A stretch of 47,453 nucleotides of DNA, taken from positions 1 to 47,453 of the forward strand of contig DATDGR010000339.1 of assembly GCA_036521995.1 (NCBI GenBank), in the 5' to 3' direction. Position numbers and translations under genes: made by a program. Positions 8,337 through 17,331 of the stretch are shown piece after piece. How positions within the stretch are numbered: position 1 is the first letter of the stretch; each line of letters starts with the position of its first letter. The DNA is from Gp13-AA77 sp036521995 (GTDB lineage: Bacteria; Acidobacteriota; Terriglobia; UBA7540). The notes under the pieces are model-generated. The model searched no databases and was not told the origin of the DNA. It saw only the letters and a program-made list of their open reading frames with translations.

Positions 8337-9479
8337 CTAGTTGCGACCCAGCGGCTGCCCTGCCTGCTCAAAGTCTTTGCTGCCCAAAGGCTCTGTTCCC
8401 ACTTGTTGTAGACGGCCTCCGCGGAGCGCATAGACGGCCTTGAACTTGCCGTTGCCGGTCGCGTTTCCGCCGGCCGCTTCGCATCCGTGGCGGTCCGTGT
8501 ACCAGACCACGAACCGACGCTCGCCGTCAGCACCTGTTACGCTCGAAAGATAAAATGCGATTTGTGAGGGTGGAATCTCAATCTTCGTGACTAGTTGCAT
8601 AGCCGGGGCTTGACGTCCCGGCGGTTCAGCTTGCGCGCGGGATGCCAGTCGGTACACGGCCAGAACCTGCGGACCGTAACTGTTGAGGTCTTCGTTCTGC
8701 CGGTCCGTCAAAGTAACCAAGTCGGTGGTGCGCTCGCCTTCCGGAGTGGCAAGCAGGCCCTTGATCTGGAAAGGACCTCCCTCGACCGGCCACACTTGTC
8801 GATAGGCCATGTCTCCGGGAAGGAGCGTGCCAGGCGCGTAGATCCTCGGACCGCCCCCAAACATGGACATGTCGCACCGTAAGGCGGGCGTGTGCCAGTC
8901 CCAGGCTACGAGCTCGTACACTCCGTTACGATTGAGATCGAGGAACTCATAAGAAGCCGCGTCGAACAACTTCGCCGGAGACCCGTCCGGCATCAACAGG
9001 TAGGTGGTGCCCCAGTAGGCGCCGCCCTGGACGTCAATCAGCGTTTTAGGAGTGTCCGGGCCCTTGGGTGGCCGGCAAAAGCTAAATTTCACCTGGGGGC
9101 CCCCGGTTAATGTGAATTCACGGAGCAATCTGGCCAGCCGCCCCTTTGGGCCGATGAAGACCTGAAAACCATGATCCGCAAGCCCGGTTGGGATCCAGGG
9201 TTCGTCCCAACCAAGCATGGCTTCGTCTTCGCCCGCATCGAGGTCAAAAACGCCCAGCAATTTCGCTCCGCGGTGCCACGATCCTGGCGGGAGTGACAGT
9301 AAGACGTCATTGGCCCCGGCGGCGCTACCGTTGCCGACGATTCGTCCGTCGTCGAGCAGACGATAATCGTCGCCGTTGCTGACGCAAGTCAGTCCGGAAG
9401 TGGTCAGGCTCCGCTCCTGGCACTGGACTTGGCCGGAGGCGAGGATCAGCAGAAATAAGAAGGTCAGAAGGTGCTTCAC
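8337..9479 (-). CDS. Secreted protein of unknown function
   Basis: A 380-residue protein starting at a GTG (9479). It has a clear signal peptide (MKHLLTFLFLLILASG, then QVQCQ), so it is exported. I do not recognise the family. The sequence is rich in beta-type segments and contains FDLDAGEDE and FLDLNRNGVYELVAWD, acidic loops like those of VCBS/FG-GAP or EF-hand-like calcium-binding repeats, which suggests a beta-propeller-like exported protein. Four cysteines are seen in the mature part. It lies only 20 bp after the stop of the amidase gene on the same strand and is probably the last gene of that cell-envelope operon. No function is inferred beyond export. Confidence 0.7.
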   Translation of the reverse strand: MKHLLTFLFLLILASGQVQCQERSLTTSGLTCVSNGDDYRLLDDGRIVGNGSAAGANDVLLSLPPGSWHRGAKLLGVFDLDAGEDEAMLGWDEPWIPTGLADHGFQVFIGPKGRLARLLREFTLTGGPQVKFSFCRPPKGPDTPKTLIDVQGGAYWGTTYLLMPDGSPAKLFDAASYEFLDLNRNGVYELVAWDWHTPALRCDMSMFGGGPRIYAPGTLLPGDMAYRQVWPVEGGPFQIKGLLATPEGERTTDLVTLTDRQNEDLNSYGPQVLAVYRLASRAQAEPPGRQAPAMQLVTKIEIPPSQIAFYLSSVTGADGERRFVVWYTDRHGCEAAGGNATGNGKFKAVYALRGGRLQQVGTEPLGSKDFEQAGQPLGRN

Positions 9480-9499
9480 AGCATCATTGGAGCGGCATT

Positions 9500-11689
9500 C
9501 TAGAAATCCGGCGAATCGCCCGACGACGGCGGGTCAGCGGCCGCAGGACGTGAACTCATCTGCCGTGCCGGCAACCCGCCATCCGACCGCTGCGCGATCC
9601 TCATGGAACCCAGGTTGGCCACATAGTGTGCGACGCCACGGTAGAGACCTTCGGCGATCTGCTGCCGGTACTGCGGCTGGCGGAGCAGGCGTTCATCGCG
9701 GGGATTGGTGAGGAAAGAGATTTCGGCCAGAATCGACGGCATGTTGGCGCCGATCAACACCACGAAAGGCGCTTTCTTCAGGCCGCGATCAGGCGGACTC
9801 ACGCCGCCGTGAGCTTCGGCGGACTCCAGCGAATGATCCACCTGGCGGGCGAACTCGCTAGACTCCTCGATCTTCTCGGTAAGCGCAATCTTCTTGATCA
9901 GGCTCTGAAGTTGGTAAACCGACTCCTGCGAAGTGGAGTTCTCCCGCGCCGCCACTTCCAGGCTGTTCGGGTCCGAAGTGAAGTTCAGGTAGTACACTTC
10001 GATGCCGCGGGCGCTCGGATCATGGCTGGCGTTGGCATGGATGGAGATGAATAGATCCGCTGACCGTTGGTTGGCGATGGCCGTTCGCTCTTCGAGAGGG
10101 ATGAAAGTATCATCGCTGCGGGTCATGACCACGTCGCTGCCCATCCGCTGCTCAACCAGCTTACCCAGCCGGAGCGCCACATCGAGGACGACCTCCTTTT
10201 CTTCCAGGCCGAGGGGGCCGATGGTTCCGGTGTCGTGGCCGCCGTGGCCCGGGTCGATGACGATGCGTGCGATCTTCAAGCCCAGCGCGCGCGTCAGCGT
10301 GGCTGAGCCGGACGACGTCTGAGCGGAGTGCTGGGCACTCCCGGTCGCCGCCTTGCTTTCCTTGGTCGTGCCCTTGGTGATGGCCGTGGTGGCGGAGGTT
10401 CCGCTCCCGCCGGAACCGTCGGCGGGCGGCGCACCCGTGACCGGCACGGAAAGATCGTATTCTTTCACGTTGCCGTTAGCCGTTTCAGCCGGCTTGCCCG
10501 CAGTGGCAGCGGGCTCGTCAGACGACTGCCGGCTCTCGGCCGCGGCGGAAGGTTTCGGAGCCGAACCGGAGGCGGGAGCGATGGACGGACTCGTGATTGT
10601 GGGCTTGGCCGCGACGCTGCCGGCTCCCGGCGACGGCGCCGGCGAACGGGCGGCCATGAGCGGCTGCGGCCCGTGAACGTCGATGATCACGCGAAAAGGG
10701 TTGGGGAGTGAAAAGACCGAGTAATCTCCGATTTTTTCGAGGTCGAGCACCACTCGCGTGACATCCGGCTTGAACTGAGCCACCCGAATCTGTTGCAGGA
10801 ATCCGTTACCCACCGGAAAAGCTTTGCCGGCCAGAGTGTGGCTCAAACGAGTGCCCGGTAGATCAAAGACGAGGCGATCCGGGTGGCTAAGGCGCACCGC
10901 CTGAAACTTCGCTTCGTCCTCGACGCTAATCACGATGCGCGTGTAGTTTGGGCCTTCCCAGAAGCGCACATCGTTGACCGCAACCACCCGGCCCGAGGTT
11001 CCACCTTGGGCTGCGGGGCCGGAATTCGAAGCTTCGGCCGCGCGCGCTTGCTCGGCGGCCCGCGCTGCCAGGCGGCGGTTCACCTCATTCAGTCGGAGCC
11101 GGGCCTCAGGCGCCTGCTGTACGTACGGATACCTTGTCAGAAACTGGGTGTAGTCCTTGGCAGCCTCTTCAGGATTTTCCAGGTCTACCCGATAGACCTC
11201 CGCCATGGCGAATAGGGCGTCGCGCGAAGTCGCCGCCGTTGGATACTGGTCCACCAGGAACTGATAAGCGGCCACCGCGCTCTCGTAATAACGGTCGGTC
11301 GCAAAGACCTTTCCCATTTCGCAGTAGATCTCGGCTTCGTCGGCGATGGCGCGGGGAGTCTTTGGATAGCCGGGGTCGGTCCGATAAACAAGATCGAAGG
11401 CGCGGAGCAGCTTGAGGTAGTCCTTCAGAGGACGCGATCCAGGATGCCGGGCTTCAACAGCGGTTCGCATCTGAACCGCGCTGTCGTAAGCAGCCGCGGC
11501 ACGCTCACGCTTGCTGGCGGCTCGCGCCGGGGGCGGAGCCCAGGCGAGCAAGGCCGTGACGGCGAGCAGGGCCCAAGTGAAGGATGACTCCGGCCCTAAG
11601 ATCGGGGTCCGGCCGGGTCTTCGCGATGGCTGACAATCCCGAAATATCGCCCTATTGGGCAAAATGGGTGACTCCTCGCGCGTCCACAT
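9500..11689 (-). CDS. N-acetylmuramoyl-L-alanine amidase with TPR-like and AMIN domains
   Basis: A 729-residue exported cell-wall hydrolase that cuts the amide bond between MurNAc and the stem peptide. In order: a basic N-terminus and hydrophobic segment (about 36-56); a TPR-like helical region (85-205); an AMIN domain (236-340, DVRFWEGPNYTRIVISVEDE) that targets such amidases to peptidoglycan or the septum; a long Ala/Ser/Pro/Thr-rich linker (341-470); and an Amidase_3 catalytic domain (472-700). Zinc and catalytic residues are visible: H482 in DPGHGG, E496/E497 in GLEEKE, H551 in SIHANAS and E656 in LAEISFLTNPRDE. The start overlaps the 3' end of the lytic transglycosylase gene by 38 bp, so the two are probably translated together. 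The fused TPR part is an addition to the usual AmiC layout. Confidence 0.92.
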   Translation of the reverse strand: MWTREESPILPNRAIFRDCQPSRRPGRTPILGPESSFTWALLAVTALLAWAPPPARAASKRERAAAAYDSAVQMRTAVEARHPGSRPLKDYLKLLRAFDLVYRTDPGYPKTPRAIADEAEIYCEMGKVFATDRYYESAVAAYQFLVDQYPTAATSRDALFAMAEVYRVDLENPEEAAKDYTQFLTRYPYVQQAPEARLRLNEVNRRLAARAAEQARAAEASNSGPAAQGGTSGRVVAVNDVRFWEGPNYTRIVISVEDEAKFQAVRLSHPDRLVFDLPGTRLSHTLAGKAFPVGNGFLQQIRVAQFKPDVTRVVLDLEKIGDYSVFSLPNPFRVIIDVHGPQPLMAARSPAPSPGAGSVAAKPTITSPSIAPASGSAPKPSAAAESRQSSDEPAATAGKPAETANGNVKEYDLSVPVTGAPPADGSGGSGTSATTAITKGTTKESKAATGSAQHSAQTSSGSATLTRALGLKIARIVIDPGHGGHDTGTIGPLGLEEKEVVLDVALRLGKLVEQRMGSDVVMTRSDDTFIPLEERTAIANQRSADLFISIHANASHDPSARGIEVYYLNFTSDPNSLEVAARENSTSQESVYQLQSLIKKIALTEKIEESSEFARQVDHSLESAEAHGGVSPPDRGLKKAPFVVLIGANMPSILAEISFLTNPRDERLLRQPQYRQQIAEGLYRGVAHYVANLGSMRIAQRSDGGLPARQMSSRPAAADPPSSGDSPDF

Positions 11690-12398
11690 ACCGGTAGATG
11701 GGAGCCGGGCTTACAGGATCGCTTCGTGTATGAGCCGAACCCGGGCTTGATGAAGGAAGCTTTGGATTGGGTGTTCCCGCGTCTGATTGCGATCTTAAAG
11801 CGGCCGAGGGCGCCGGGTAAACCGCCCTAACCTTGCGCACGTAATTCTGTGTCTCTTCGAATGGAGGAATGCCCTGTCGTCGCGAGACGGCCCCTTCGCC
11901 GGCGTTGTAAGCGGCGAGCGTCAACGGCACCTCGCCGTTAAAACGCTTGAGGAGCTCGCCGAGGTAGCTGACTCCGCCGCGGATGTTCTCAGCCGGATCG
12001 AAAGGGTCCTGAACGCCGAAGCGGGAGGCCGTCGCGGGAACAAGCTGCATCAGCCCGAGCGCCCCTTTTGGAGAGCGGGCGCGGATATCGTAGCCCGACT
12101 CCACGCGCATTACGGCGTCGACAAGCTTGGGGTCCACCGCGAGCGACCGTGCCGTCTGGCCGATCAGTTGACGGATGAAAGAGTTGGGGGGGTTCGAGTC
12201 CCCGGGCAGCGGGTCAGCGGGGTCGGGACGGCCCCAGTCGCCGGCATTCACGTAGGCCACCTGTCCCCCGGCATTCTGGGTAAGCGCGATGTGGTCCTGA
12301 GGAGGAGAAGGGCTGGCTGAGACAAAAGTGGCGGAGACAACACTAACCACTAGCGCCGAAGCGGTGATGAGAGCGGCGGGCTTCCAGTTCGTCTTCAT
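11652..12398 (-). CDS. Lytic transglycosylase (SLT domain), exported
   Basis: A 248-residue murein lytic transglycosylase that cleaves the glycan strand with formation of 1,6-anhydroMurNAc. ATG 12398 is chosen over the longer frame (to 12542) because GGAG lies just upstream and a signal peptide follows at once (MKTNWKPAALITASALVVSV). The SLT domain spans about residues 73-195 with the catalytic Glu in RVESGYD (E100), GLMQLVPATA, the AAYNAGEGAV motif and YVRKV. The C-terminus ends in IYRYVDARGVTHF, which resembles the start of a DUF4124-like segment. The 3' end overlaps the amidase gene, so glycan-strand and stem-peptide cleavage are genetically coupled. Confidence 0.9.
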   Translation of the reverse strand: MKTNWKPAALITASALVVSVVSATFVSASPSPPQDHIALTQNAGGQVAYVNAGDWGRPDPADPLPGDSNPPNSFIRQLIGQTARSLAVDPKLVDAVMRVESGYDIRARSPKGALGLMQLVPATASRFGVQDPFDPAENIRGGVSYLGELLKRFNGEVPLTLAAYNAGEGAVSRRQGIPPFEETQNYVRKVRAVYPAPSAALRSQSDAGTPNPKLPSSSPGSAHTRSDPVSPAPIYRYVDARGVTHFAQ

Positions 12399-12557
12399 TG
12401 AGCTCCGAGCCCCGCCCGAGCGGAGCTGAAGAACCCATCCCCTCGCATTCCTCATCGTTGCCGTGAACCGCACGCGAAGCGTGAGGCTTGGCGCCACGGC
12501 GTGCCCGAGGGCACCCAAGGCTGGATTATACCACTTAGTCAAAAAACTGGAATACTT

Positions 12558-15005
12558 TCATCGCTCACTCATTTTTTGCTGCCCGCCGTAAACCAGCGTG
12601 ACCCCGCTCAGGTAGACCCTGCCCTGCGACTCCTCTCTGGAAGCGTTTTCGATCATGAAAAGGCTGTCCCAGCGGATGGGGTAATGAATAACGCCGTCAT
12701 TCGCTCCTCCCGAGTGAGTGCCCCGCGGAGTGTCCATTAAGATCAGCACGTAGCGCCAGCCGTGCCAGTTGATGGGCCCGCCACCTTCCTGGAAGGTCTG
12801 CCCGGTGGAGTCCGTGAATCTCAGATAGGGCAAAGTGCCGGACGCATCTCCCCTGAGCCAAAGACCTAGGGCCCTCGGTTCGCCCTCGATCTGTGCCAGC
12901 TTAGGATCGGTCGAAACGATGCGCAAGCTGGAGCCGGCCGCCGGCAGGCGGAATGCGATCTGGAGCGCGGCCATACCGGTCTGAGGCGGCCCCTCGGGCG
13001 GCAGACCGATGGCGAGCGCGCTCACGGCCGAGTCCGCGCCCCCCTCGGCAATCAGGTGATAGCCTGCGGGTACGGAGCCCACAGGGTCGCCTAAAAAATC
13101 AGCCAGCCGGCGAAACCGGCTTGTCAGGGTCGTACTCACGACGTCCTGATCCTCATCGAGCACGGCTACGCCGAAGCCGTACTCGGCCTCGGGCGATTCC
13201 TCAAGCGGCAGCCTGACGGTGGCCTCCTTGTCACCTTGCTTCAAATTGAGCCTCTCGCGACCTGACGCGAGCTTCAAGCCTCGGGGTTCGACCGCGCGGA
13301 TCGAACCGCGGAAGGCATCGCCTGAAGGGTTGAGGATCGACACGGGCAGGAATGCTGCGGTGGCGGGCAGCACGGTGACCCGAAGAGGATTCGAAGGAAC
13401 GATCCAGGTGGTCTGGGCGACATTACCCAGCTTCCCGGCCGCAATCTCCACCCGCAGAGGAAGCGGGTCGACCGATCGCGTCACCGCTCCCACCCGCAAG
13501 CTCAGGTCGGCTTCCTCGCCCGGCTCGGCCTTCGCGGGCGGACCCGCCTCCCAGGGTGCGTTTTCCGCCTGCACATCGAAACGGATGGACTTGGCCAGCG
13601 GGTTCTTCACCTGAAGGTGAAGGGGTAAGACGGCCGGAGCCCGGACCATGATTTCAAGCGGAAGGCTGCGCCAGGTGGCGGCGATGGCTAACAGTTCGTT
13701 CGGTTGCTGCGGGACGAGGTATTGGGGTTCGCCCGTCAAGGTCACGTCAAGGCCGTGGCGGCCGGCCTCCAGGGGCGCCAGCTTCTCACCCGTCAATCCG
13801 GTGTCGAGGAAAACGCCAGGGCTCGCGGGCAGGGTTGCGGCGTGCGGTGGGCCAGTAGTCCAGGCGACCAGGCGCACATCCTCGCCTTTGGCAAAAAGAA
13901 GAAGGTAGTCATCAGCGCGTACCAAGGCGAGCCGTTTGTTGAAGTGGAAACCTGCGAGAAATTGGGTGAGCGCCTTGGCGGCCAGATAAGCAGGCTTCGG
14001 GAGGAACGCGTCCGGTGACGCGGTCGCGCCGGGCGGCGCCGGAGAACCAATGAGGCCGAAGTGCACTTCCGGGTCGTGCGGGTCCGCGCCGTCGCGCCAG
14101 TCGTACCAGATGGTGAGCGGCACGTCATTGGCGAGATCGGTGAGCCACTCCCGCACCACCATCTGCGCCTGCTTCCGCTCGTTCATCCCGGTCCACAGGG
14201 CGGAGTAGCCCCACTCACTCACGATGATCGGGATGGTCTTGCCGGGCGGAGCGTAATTCCGGATCAGCAGGCGCACCTGGCGAAGGTCGTCCGCCACCGT
14301 CTCCGGGCTGCTGGCCGAGCGATAGGGATGGATCGAGACCGCGGACCAGTAATTGAGCAGTCCGGCCCGAAAGCAGGCTTCAAGGAAGGGAGGATCGATG
14401 ACGGCGCTGGCGGGTCCGATCAGCTTCTCGCCGGGTGCGGACTCTTTGAGGGCCTCGCCGGTGGCCAGCGCCAGCCTAATGTAGTCGTCCGTGCTTGGCC
14501 TGGGTGTCCAGAAGCGCCAGTCGGGCTCGTTGTACATCTCCCACTGGACGCCTCGGCCGCCAAAGTGAGTGGCTGCCGCCGCCGCCCAGTGGGCAAAAGC
14601 CTGACGACCCTCGTCGCTGGCCGGCGAGAGCCCCTGATCATATTGTGGGTTTGAGTAGTCCAGGATGAATATGGGGTGGAGGTGATTCGAATCCAGCGCG
14701 GCCATCAGTTGATCGTAGGCCGAAAAGTCATATTCACCCCCGACGCGCTCGGTCGCGGCCCAGGAGAAATCCATCCGGATCCAACGGACACCGGTGGCGG
14801 CCAGCATCGCCATCTCGCCGGGCGCCGGATCAACGAAGTGAATGTTGATGCCGAAGGCGTCGGCGGCCTCGGGCGTTCGATCAAGTACGGAGTCGGCTTG
14901 CGCCCCCAAAGCCGCGGTCACAAACAGCACGGCAAGCACGGCTTGCCCCGCGGCAAGGCGCCAACGCCTACCCGGCCCTCCGTCTTGGAATCCTAAAGCC
15001 AACAC
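12558..15005 (-). CDS. Exported clan GH-A glycoside hydrolase (GH39/GH5-like) with C-terminal beta domains
   Basis: An 815-residue protein. The GTG start at 15005 has AGGTGG close upstream. A hydrophobic export signal spans residues ~18-37. The (beta/alpha)8 domain covers about 45-350: GVRWIRMDFSW, the acid/base Glu in WEMYNEPD (E160), SIHPYR, and the nucleophile Glu in IIVSEWGYS (E264), the hallmark pair of clan GH-A. The remaining ~450 residues look like successive beta-sandwich domains, the last resembling a carbohydrate-binding module (AGSSLRIVSTD, LGLWLRGDASG, WHGWRYVLILMD). The substrate is not evident; xylosidase, glucanase or mannanase-type activity are all possible. It is separated by ~160 bp from the lytic transglycosylase gene downstream and is divergent from the subtilisin gene. 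Confidence 0.8.
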   Translation of the reverse strand: MLALGFQDGGPGRRWRLAAGQAVLAVLFVTAALGAQADSVLDRTPEAADAFGINIHFVDPAPGEMAMLAATGVRWIRMDFSWAATERVGGEYDFSAYDQLMAALDSNHLHPIFILDYSNPQYDQGLSPASDEGRQAFAHWAAAAATHFGGRGVQWEMYNEPDWRFWTPRPSTDDYIRLALATGEALKESAPGEKLIGPASAVIDPPFLEACFRAGLLNYWSAVSIHPYRSASSPETVADDLRQVRLLIRNYAPPGKTIPIIVSEWGYSALWTGMNERKQAQMVVREWLTDLANDVPLTIWYDWRDGADPHDPEVHFGLIGSPAPPGATASPDAFLPKPAYLAAKALTQFLAGFHFNKRLALVRADDYLLLFAKGEDVRLVAWTTGPPHAATLPASPGVFLDTGLTGEKLAPLEAGRHGLDVTLTGEPQYLVPQQPNELLAIAATWRSLPLEIMVRAPAVLPLHLQVKNPLAKSIRFDVQAENAPWEAGPPAKAEPGEEADLSLRVGAVTRSVDPLPLRVEIAAGKLGNVAQTTWIVPSNPLRVTVLPATAAFLPVSILNPSGDAFRGSIRAVEPRGLKLASGRERLNLKQGDKEATVRLPLEESPEAEYGFGVAVLDEDQDVVSTTLTSRFRRLADFLGDPVGSVPAGYHLIAEGGADSAVSALAIGLPPEGPPQTGMAALQIAFRLPAAGSSLRIVSTDPKLAQIEGEPRALGLWLRGDASGTLPYLRFTDSTGQTFQEGGGPINWHGWRYVLILMDTPRGTHSGGANDGVIHYPIRWDSLFMIENASREESQGRVYLSGVTLVYGGQQKMSER

Positions 15006-15176
15006 CTGCCACCTAGCGCGCGGGCAACGTCCCTGCTGCCCAGTACGAAAGTACCAGCCGAAAGTGGTCCGAGAGCACTCTCCGAACCTCGACCATACCC
15101 GCCGAAGACCCTTCTGTCGGCGAGACTTGTGGATGAATGTCAGTCTCGATCGCCAAAACTAAATCAAAGGAACCCC

Positions 15177-16925
15177 ATGCGCCTGCGATCTCATCTGCTG
15201 GTGGTACTGCTCTTCATCGGTATCTTGGTGCTCGCCACTCCCGGTTTCAGCCAGCAATCGAAGATATCTCCCGATCTGCAGGGGGTCAACCCTCTTTCAA
15301 ACGTCAACGTCATTGTACAGTTTAGCCAATCGCCATCGTTGCTGACGCTGGAAGAGATACCCCTGCTGGGAGGAACCGTCAAGGGCACCCTCGCGCTGGT
15401 CAACGGCCTATTGTGCTCTCTCCCGGTCCCCCTGCTGGAGGTCGTTGCATCGCTCCCTGGGGTCACCTATATCTCGCCCGACCGGCTCGACATTCCTCTG
15501 CTCGACAACTCGGCCGCCGCTGTGAACGCCAGCACCGCCTGGCAATCCGGATGGACGGGCCAAGGCATCGGGGTGGCGATCATCGACAGCGGCATCTCAA
15601 ACCATGCCGACCTCGACGACTCCCGGGGTCGGTTCCGGGTGGCCTACAGTCAGGATTTTACGGGCACCGGCGGCACCAAGGACCAGTATGGTCACGGCGA
15701 GCACGTGGCCGGAATCGTGGCCGGTGACGCTGCGGACTCCATTTGCGCGAATTGCACGCGCCAGTTCCGGGGTATCGCGCCTGCGGCCAGCCTGATCAAT
15801 CTGCGGGTGCTCGATCAGAATGGCGCCGGGACCGACAGCCAAGTGATCGCGGCCCTCGCGGAAGCCATCGCGCTGAAAAACGTCTACAACATCCGGGTCA
15901 TCAATCTCTCCATCGGGCGCCCGGTCTTCGAGAGCTACCGATTCGATCCTCTGTGCCGCGCTGTGGAAGCAGCCTGGAAGGCAGGCATCGTGGGGGTGGT
16001 GGCCGCCGGCAACAACGGGCAGGATGATTATCAGGATACGGGCGGTTGCGGTACCATCACCGCTCCGGGTAACGACCCCTACGTGATCACCGTCGGCGCC
16101 ATGAAATCGATGGGCACGCCGCAGAGGACCGATGACCTGATCGCCAGTTACAGTTCGAAAGGACCCACATCCATCGACCACATCGTGAAACCGGACCTGG
16201 TGGCGCCGGGAAACCTCGTGGTCTCGCTGATGGCCAACAATGGATCCGCCACGCTGCCTGAGAGTAATCCTCAACTTGACGTTCCGGTCTCCTACTATGA
16301 GAACACCACGTCGACGTCTCTGTCCTCTCAGTACTTTACGCTGGGCGGCACCAGCATGGCGACGCCCGTGGTCACTGGCGCGGTAGCGGACCTTCTGCAG
16401 GCGGACCCGGCGCTGACGCCGGATCAGGTGAAAGCCCGGCTGATGCTGACCGCTTACAAGCAGTTCCCGCTGTCCAGCACCGCCACCGACCCCACGACCG
16501 GTCAGACCTACACCAGCTATTACGACGTCTTCACGGTCGGAGCCGGCTATCTGGATATCGCTGCTGCCCTGGCAAGCTCCTCGGTCGCCTCGGGTACGGC
16601 GCTGTCGCCCACCGCCACCTACAACTCTTCCACAGGATCAGTGTTCCTCGTGAGTGACCCACCGTCCGTATGGGAAACCAGTCCCGTCTGGTCCGACGGT
16701 TCCGTTTGGGGTAACCAGTCGGTATGGGGAACACAAGTAGTCTGGGGCAATCAATCCGTGTGGGGCGATCAGTCCGTCTGGGGCACTCAATCGGTGTGGG
16801 GCACTCAATCGGTGTGGGGAACTCAAAGTGTTTGGGGGACCCAGTCGGTGTGGGGCACCCGATCCGTGTGGGGAACCAGTGCTGCCGACGACGCCGAGTT
16901 AACGATGATCAACGGCGAGCAGTAA
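15177..16925 (+). CDS. Secreted subtilisin-like serine protease (S8) with hexapeptide-repeat tail
   Basis: A 582-residue secreted protease. ATG 15177 follows AAAGG at a good distance and begins a signal peptide (LLVVLLFIGILVLATPGFSQ); the longer frame to 15129 would bury it. An inhibitor-I9-like prodomain covers about 30-115. The S8 catalytic domain has the triad D137 (AIIDSGISNHADLDD), H176 (GHGEHVAGIVAG) and S393 (GGTSMATPVVTG), with the oxyanion Asn in VAAGNNG (279-280). The C-terminus (497-568) is twelve consecutive hexapeptides of the type SVWGTQ, followed by an acidic end. I recall similar VWG repeats in other secreted bacterial subtilases; they may act as a cell-surface or binding tail. 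A terminator follows at 16986-17017. Confidence 0.92.
   Translation: MRLRSHLLVVLLFIGILVLATPGFSQQSKISPDLQGVNPLSNVNVIVQFSQSPSLLTLEEIPLLGGTVKGTLALVNGLLCSLPVPLLEVVASLPGVTYISPDRLDIPLLDNSAAAVNASTAWQSGWTGQGIGVAIIDSGISNHADLDDSRGRFRVAYSQDFTGTGGTKDQYGHGEHVAGIVAGDAADSICANCTRQFRGIAPAASLINLRVLDQNGAGTDSQVIAALAEAIALKNVYNIRVINLSIGRPVFESYRFDPLCRAVEAAWKAGIVGVVAAGNNGQDDYQDTGGCGTITAPGNDPYVITVGAMKSMGTPQRTDDLIASYSSKGPTSIDHIVKPDLVAPGNLVVSLMANNGSATLPESNPQLDVPVSYYENTTSTSLSSQYFTLGGTSMATPVVTGAVADLLQADPALTPDQVKARLMLTAYKQFPLSSTATDPTTGQTYTSYYDVFTVGAGYLDIAAALASSSVASGTALSPTATYNSSTGSVFLVSDPPSVWETSPVWSDGSVWGNQSVWGTQVVWGNQSVWGDQSVWGTQSVWGTQSVWGTQSVWGTQSVWGTRSVWGTSAADDAELTMINGEQ
16665..16880 (+). repeat. 18-bp in-frame tandem repeat, twelve units
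   Basis: Twelve 18-bp units encode SVWETS, PVWSDG, then SVWGNQ, SVWGTQ, VVWGNQ, SVWGDQ, four SVWGTQ, SVWGTR and SVWGTS. The central units are near identical at DNA level (gtgtggggcactcaatcg-type) while the first two are degenerate. That is the pattern expected of an array that expands by slippage in its middle. Confidence 0.95.
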
Positions 16926-16985
16926 GAATCACGCAGCATCACTTTTCGTATCTTGACGGTCTAACCGAATTCCCGTTCAAAAGGC

Positions 16986-17017
16986 AAGGGGCCATTCTCC
17001 AACCATGAATGGCCCTT
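16986..17017 (+). terminator. Probable intrinsic terminator after the subtilisin gene
   Basis: The left arm AAGGGGCCATTC (16986-16997) pairs with GAATGGCCCTT (17007-17017), with one extra G bulged. The loop is 9 nt and attt follows. It lies 60 bp after the stop codon of the subtilisin. Confidence 0.75.
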
Positions 17018-17275
17018 ATTTCGTTGCCGCGCCAGATTCGCACCCACAAGACTCAGGATTCGCCCGCCGCCGATTTGGAATGTCTCACCGAAGTAGCGCC
17101 GTAAAGGTAGACAGCGGACGATAAACGGCGGTAGCCACGGCGAGCGTCTTCATCGCCGTGGGCTTGCTCGCAGCCGGAACAAAAGAGCGACGACACCGCG
17201 CGCCAGTTTCGCGCCAGGCTTGCTTCTAGAAAAAAGCCGAAATCCCACCTACGATCCCGCCCGCTAAGTTTCAGT

Positions 17276-17309
17276 TTGACAAGCAAACGTACCCTAGTTT
17301 AGTCTAGGG
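17276..17309 (+). promoter_or_regulatory. Candidate promoter with inverted-repeat operator for padR-ADOP operon
   Basis: TTGACA (17276-17281) fits a -35 element. The -10 position would fall inside a perfect inverted repeat, CCCTAG-TTTAGT-CTAGGG (17292-17309). The repeat ends 22 bp before the PadR start codon. PadR proteins usually bind such palindromes over their own promoters, so autorepression is the simplest reading. Confidence 0.6.
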
Positions 17310-17331
17310 ATGTGGTGGTGGAGTTTGACCC

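Larger units (their letters stand above)
16926..17331. other. Intergenic region (406 bp) between subtilisin and PadR genes
   Basis: It holds the subtilisin terminator near its start and the PadR promoter/operator near its end. The ~250 bp between (17018-17270) show no convincing gene, RNA or repeat. Confidence 0.6.

Noticed and set aside
12185..12205. tRNA T-arm-like sequence (GGTTCGAGTCCC)
   Set aside because: It lies within the lytic transglycosylase coding sequence, and no acceptor, D or anticodon arms can be drawn around it.
17053..17286. Minus-strand frame of 77 codons upstream of PadR
   Set aside because: It overlaps the presumed PadR -35 region, shows no domain and no ribosome site.
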